Origin: Polyangiaceae bacterium
GTDB taxonomy: Bacteria; Myxococcota_A; Polyangia; Polyangiales; Polyangiaceae
Length of the DNA stretch: 64,000 nt
NCBI GenBank assembly: GCA_019637265.1
Contig: JAHBVY010000003.1
Span: forward strand, 1-64,000
Reading direction: 5' to 3'
The notes under the pieces: model-generated
Database searches by the model: none
Seen by the model: only the letters and a program-made list of their open reading frames with translations
Told to the model about the DNA's origin: nothing
Position numbers and translations under genes: made by a program
Shown: in pieces, positions 58,681 to 64,000 of the stretch
Layout: the number at the start of each line of letters is the position of its first letter
How positions within the stretch are numbered: position 1 is the first letter of the stretch

Positions 58681-60537
58681 TCAGCGGAGGAAGTACGGCA
58701 AGTCAGCCGTGGTGCCGAACCACCAGTTGAACTTCCTGGGGGGTGACAGGCGCCACTCCGCGAGCCCGCTCGCGGGGCCCGCCGGGCGGTGCCAGTAGTC
58801 GAGCACCGCGGTGCAGCCAGCGAGCAGCCCGGAGAGGCCGCCCTCGAGCGCCGCGGTGTCGTCACCCAGCGCGCGGCTCGCCCAGATCCCCTTCGCCACC
58901 AGCCCAGCGACGTCGCAGGTGTGCTCCCAATCCGCCCAGGCGCCGCCATCCGTGAACTGATACACGCTGGAGGACAGGTAGTAAGGCACCGGGTGCGCCA
59001 CCCCTTCGCCGCTGCCGTCGTAGAGGCCATGGCGCACGACGAAGCGACTGAGCGCGGCCAGCACCTCGAGCGAGGCCTCGTCCCGCGCGTGGATGTAGTA
59101 GCGCCACACGGCGTCGGTCAGGAGCGCGCTCATCCACGGCGAGCACACCGGCTCGTGGGTGGAGACGCCCTCATGGTCCGAGTTCTGGTGCAGGATGCAG
59201 TCGTCGTTCGCCCAGCCCTCCACCGGTGACTGGATGCGCGTGAGTGAGGCCTCCACGATCTCGCGGGCGCGGCTCGCGTGGCTCGCGGCGCCGGTGGCCT
59301 CCCAGGCGGAGAGCGCGCCCAGCAGCGCGTAGGCTTGGTGGCGCTCGGTCCAGAAGTTCATTTCCGCTCGGTAAAGTGGGTCCCAGCTGGTCTGCGCCGT
59401 GGCCACCGCCTCGATCTTGGGGAGCAGCCGGGTGTCCCCGGTGAGCATCAAGGCGACGAACATCGACTGGCCGTAGGCGTACTTGAGGTCGCCCGCGCGC
59501 AGATCGAAGGTGCCGTCGCCGCCCACGTGCGCGGCGTAGAACTGCGTCGCGCGGTGGGCGTGGCGTAGCCACTTCACGTCGCCGGTGCGCGCGTAGACGG
59601 ACCACAGCGTCATCGCGCGATCGAACAGCCACGGCTCGTACTCGGTGACGTCGATGCGCGCGGTGACCCGCGGGTCCAGGTCGTTCACCGCCGTGCGGGC
59701 CGAGCCGACGAAGGAGGTGTCATAGCCGCTTAAGCTGGCGACCTGACCAACGGGCGCCGTGAAGCTCCGGAGCCCGGCGTCCGAGAGCCAGGCGGCGGGG
59801 AACACCGCGTACACGGGGGGCTCGTGGATGGCCGCGGCGGCGGGGTACTCCGTTGGGTCCTCACCGGCTGAGATCGGCAGCCAAGCGTCGAAGGCGCTCG
59901 CGCTGGTGTCGAGCGTCTCCGTGCTGCGCGTGCCCCACTCCAGGGTGAGCCGAGTGATCTCGCTCACGTCGACCTCCACCTGCACCAGCGCCGCGCGCAG
60001 CGCGCCCGGCTGGGCGCCATCGGTGAGCGAGCGCCAGCGCGCCAGCTCGGTGATCTTCGAGGGGAGCTCGCGCCCCTCGCTCATCACGCGCACCAGCGCC
60101 GCCTCGGCGACGGCACCGCGCGGAAACGGCGCGCCGAAGGAGACCAGGGTGGGGCCCCGGCCGACACCCGGGTTGGGGACCAGTGTTACCTCCACGTTGC
60201 CTGCGGGCTGGGTGAGCGGTGCCGGATCGGGGCAGCGCGGGCAACCCGGTGGCGACCAGGGTCCCCCGCCGCTGCCACCCCCGCCGGTCGCTCCCGTGCC
60301 GGCGCTGCCGCTGTGGCCCGCGCTGCCTGCGCTACCCGCGTCGCCTGCGCTACCCGCGTCGCCGGCGCTACCCGCGGCACCGGCGCTGCCGCCATGACCC
60401 GCGCTGCCTGCGCTGCCTGCGCTGCCCGCGTTGCCCCCTGCCGCGCCCCCACCGCCATCGCCATCATCCGAGCACGCGAATAAAGGCAGACAAGCTGCCA
60501 AGCTGAGGGCCACCAGGGAACAGCGCTTCATCTCCAC
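58681..60537 (-). CDS. Lipoprotein with Gly/Ser linker and glycosidase-like helical domain
   Basis: 618 residues; lipobox LAACLPLFACSDD. Residues 24-95 are Gly/Ala/Ser repeats (GSAGSAGSAGHGGSAGAAG). A beta-sandwich region (about 105-250) is followed by an all-helical part from ~310 (LFDRAMTLWSVYARTGDVKWLRHAHRATQFYAAHV; MNFWTERHQAYALLGALSAWEATG) with Trp/His/Tyr/Asp-rich turns, resembling the (alpha/alpha) toroids of glycoside hydrolases and lyases. No catalytic pair can be named by eye. Probably surface polysaccharide processing, as inference. Convergent with the TPR-dioxygenase gene. Confidence 0.65.
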   Translation of the reverse strand: MEMKRCSLVALSLAACLPLFACSDDGDGGGGAAGGNAGSAGSAGSAGHGGSAGAAGSAGDAGSAGDAGSAGSAGHSGSAGTGATGGGGSGGGPWSPPGCPRCPDPAPLTQPAGNVEVTLVPNPGVGRGPTLVSFGAPFPRGAVAEAALVRVMSEGRELPSKITELARWRSLTDGAQPGALRAALVQVEVDVSEITRLTLEWGTRSTETLDTSASAFDAWLPISAGEDPTEYPAAAAIHEPPVYAVFPAAWLSDAGLRSFTAPVGQVASLSGYDTSFVGSARTAVNDLDPRVTARIDVTEYEPWLFDRAMTLWSVYARTGDVKWLRHAHRATQFYAAHVGGDGTFDLRAGDLKYAYGQSMFVALMLTGDTRLLPKIEAVATAQTSWDPLYRAEMNFWTERHQAYALLGALSAWEATGAASHASRAREIVEASLTRIQSPVEGWANDDCILHQNSDHEGVSTHEPVCSPWMSALLTDAVWRYYIHARDEASLEVLAALSRFVVRHGLYDGSGEGVAHPVPYYLSSSVYQFTDGGAWADWEHTCDVAGLVAKGIWASRALGDDTAALEGGLSGLLAGCTAVLDYWHRPAGPASGLAEWRLSPPRKFNWWFGTTADLPYFLR

Positions 60538-60646
60538 ACCTCCTGCGCGGAGTCTTTCACGGCGCCGGGGGTGCGGGAAGGCGCCGCGCGCTCAGGTTCG
60601 GCGCGCCTCACGATGACTGCAGCGCCGCATGGCGCCGCGTGGCGCT

Positions 60647-60665
60647 ACCAACCCCCAAAACAGGA
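60647..60665 (-). repeat. Dispersed G-rich repeat, half copy
   Basis: TACCAACCCCCAAAACAGG; reverse complement CCTGTTTTGGGGGTTGGTA. Sits in the divergent space before the S9 peptidase gene. Confidence 0.6.
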
Positions 60666-60783
60666 GCCCACCCCAAGGCCTTGGTTTACGGGCTCGCGAT
60701 GGCCTCGGCCGACCTCGCTGATAGGGATCGGCGCGTCACGGTGGCGCGCGCTTGGCTCGGCGTCGTCGTGCTATGACGCGCCG

Positions 60784-62846
<2,063 letters not shown>

Positions 62847-62850
<4 letters not shown>

Positions 62851-64000
62851 GCGCTCGAGGGACGGTGCGCGCGCGGACGCGGGCGCTCGACCAGCTGCTC
62901 GAGGCGGAGCCCCTGGCAGAGGCTCAGGTGGAGCGCCTGGCCTCGGAGCTTGGCGCGCCGGGGCGCATCATGGTGGCGGTGGCTTACGCCAAGCGTGGTC
63001 GCCTCCGCTCGGCGCGCGCCGCGGTAGAGCAGGCGCTCGGCTTGGCTCCAGAGGACGCCGTGGTGATCGCCGCGGCGGGGATGGTGAGCTTCGTCACGCG
63101 CGACTACCAGCTGAGCCTCGAGCGGCTCGAGCGCGCGGTGAGCAAGCACTCAGGGCCTGCGCTTCGCTGGCTGACGATGGCGCGCGACTTCGCGGCGCGG
63201 CTCGGCTGGGATCTAGAGGAGCTCGCCGCGCTCGAGGCGCTATGCCGGGTGGAGTCGGCGGCGCCGAAGGCGCACCTGAGCACCGCCCAGCTGCACGCGC
63301 GGCGCTTGAACTGGCCGGAGGCGCTGCGCCACGTGGACGCCGCCCTCGCCGCGTTGCCTGAGGTGGCGACGCTCCACATGGAGCGCGCGCGGCTCTTGGT
63401 CGAGCTTGGCCGTCGCGATGAAGCGCTGGCGAGCGTCGCGCGAGCGTGTGTCTTTGCAGGGGAGAGCTACGCCTTCCAGATGGAAGCCGGCCTGGTGGCG
63501 CGTCGCGCGGGCGGGTTCCCGGCGGCGGAGGCTCACTTCGAGCGCGCAGAGGCCCTCGCGCTGGAGCAGCAGGGTGCGCTGGAGCAGGGCGTCCGTTTGC
63601 AGCTCGAGCCGCGCTTCGCTCGCGCCGAGATGGCCGCTTGGCGGGGGGACCTCGACCGCGCCGCGAACGAGGCCGAGGCCTGCCTCGTCAAGGATCCGTC
63701 CTTTGCCTCTGCGCTGCGGCTGCTCGGCGCGGTCGCATATTGCCGCGGGGAAATTGATGAGGCCGAGCGGCGCTTATTGCAAGCCCTGGCGCTGGACCCC
63801 AAGGAGTCCGAGGCGCGCGCTTGGCTCGCCGAGATCTACATCGGGCGCAAGGACTACGAGGCGGCGGACAAGCAGCTCTACTCGGCGGTGGCCGACGCCA
63901 CGGGCTACTCTTTTCCAGCGGCGCTCCTGCGCCTCTGGTTCTCGTTCCAGGAGCAGGGGGACAAGGTCGCGCTCGCCGCGCTGCAGGAGGTCTTGGCGCC
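62847..64000 (+). CDS. TPR protein, paralogue of the TPR-dioxygenase (truncated by window edge)
   Basis: Open from GTG 62847 to the end of the window, 384 codons seen. The GTG overlaps the peptidase stop. The first ~230 residues align by eye with the TPR part of the 56622 protein: IMVAVAYAKRGRLRSARAAVEQAL, SFVTRDYQLSLERLERAV, LHARRLNWPEALRHVDAAL, ESYAFQMEAGLVARRAG match its VAIAYARRGELQAAKRYVRAAL, SFVTEEHRLSLELLRSAA, VHARRRQWAAALERVDQAL and RAYAFQMEAAGLTRRLG. Further TPR units follow (YCRGEIDEAERRLLQALALDP). Whether a dioxygenase domain lies beyond the edge is unknown. Confidence 0.85.

Overview
The window reads as chromosomal DNA of a high-GC myxobacterium (Myxococcota, probably Polyangia). 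This is inferred from strong GC bias at third codon positions, many lipoproteins with Gly/Ala/Ser-rich linkers after the lipobox, TPR plus PEGA proteins, a PilZ protein of the myxobacterial type, TPR-dioxygenase fusions, and many predicted secreted or periplasmic proteins of unknown role. No rRNA, complete tRNA or CRISPR array was seen. Names and functions rest on recognised motifs and protein families; no database search was possible.

Layout. 1-828 is a partial IS110-family transposase running off the left edge, with a structured 5' leader. 1065-7934 carries a membrane acyltransferase, an M3 metallopeptidase lipoprotein, a FetAB-type ABC exporter and an anchored SUMF1-like protein. 7992-14107 holds a PGM1-type ATP-grasp peptide ligase coupled to an aspartoacylase-like hydrolase, uracil phosphoribosyltransferase, a TPR/PEGA protein and an aldehyde dehydrogenase. 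14393-15817 is a Gly-rich, Cys-rich lipoprotein. 15988-21785 is a CzcA-class heavy-metal RND efflux locus with unusual Cys-rich accessory proteins and no outer-membrane channel. 22278-26108 includes a JmjC-type and a PhyH-type oxygenase and a pseudouridine synthase.

26168-30033 looks like an accessory island with lower local GC: an XRE regulator with a clear operator, a small protein plus a membrane protein, and a two-gene ATGA-coupled cassette of unknown function. 30065-50221 returns to housekeeping and envelope functions: DUF808 protein, O-antigen-ligase-like protein in an operon with a HEAT-repeat protein, an NrtR-like Nudix regulator, an LpoA-like lipoprotein - TsaE - MlaE - sulfatase-fold transferase operon, NadA and ThyX. 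50691-64000 contains an unusual permuted-looking esterase lipoprotein, ProC, DnaJ, PilZ, two related TPR proteins (one fused to a PhyH dioxygenase), a glycosidase-like lipoprotein and an S9 peptidase.

The main unexplained structure is a dispersed G-rich repeat family (G tracts joined to a core near TTGGACGGCACCGCG) at thirteen loci, mostly between genes, sometimes as inverted pairs, and in two places inside coding sequence. Other notable items are in-frame repeat inserts in otherwise ordinary proteins, a perfect 24-bp AT-rich palindrome, and a scattered TTTCC-N4/5-GGAAA palindrome inside genes.
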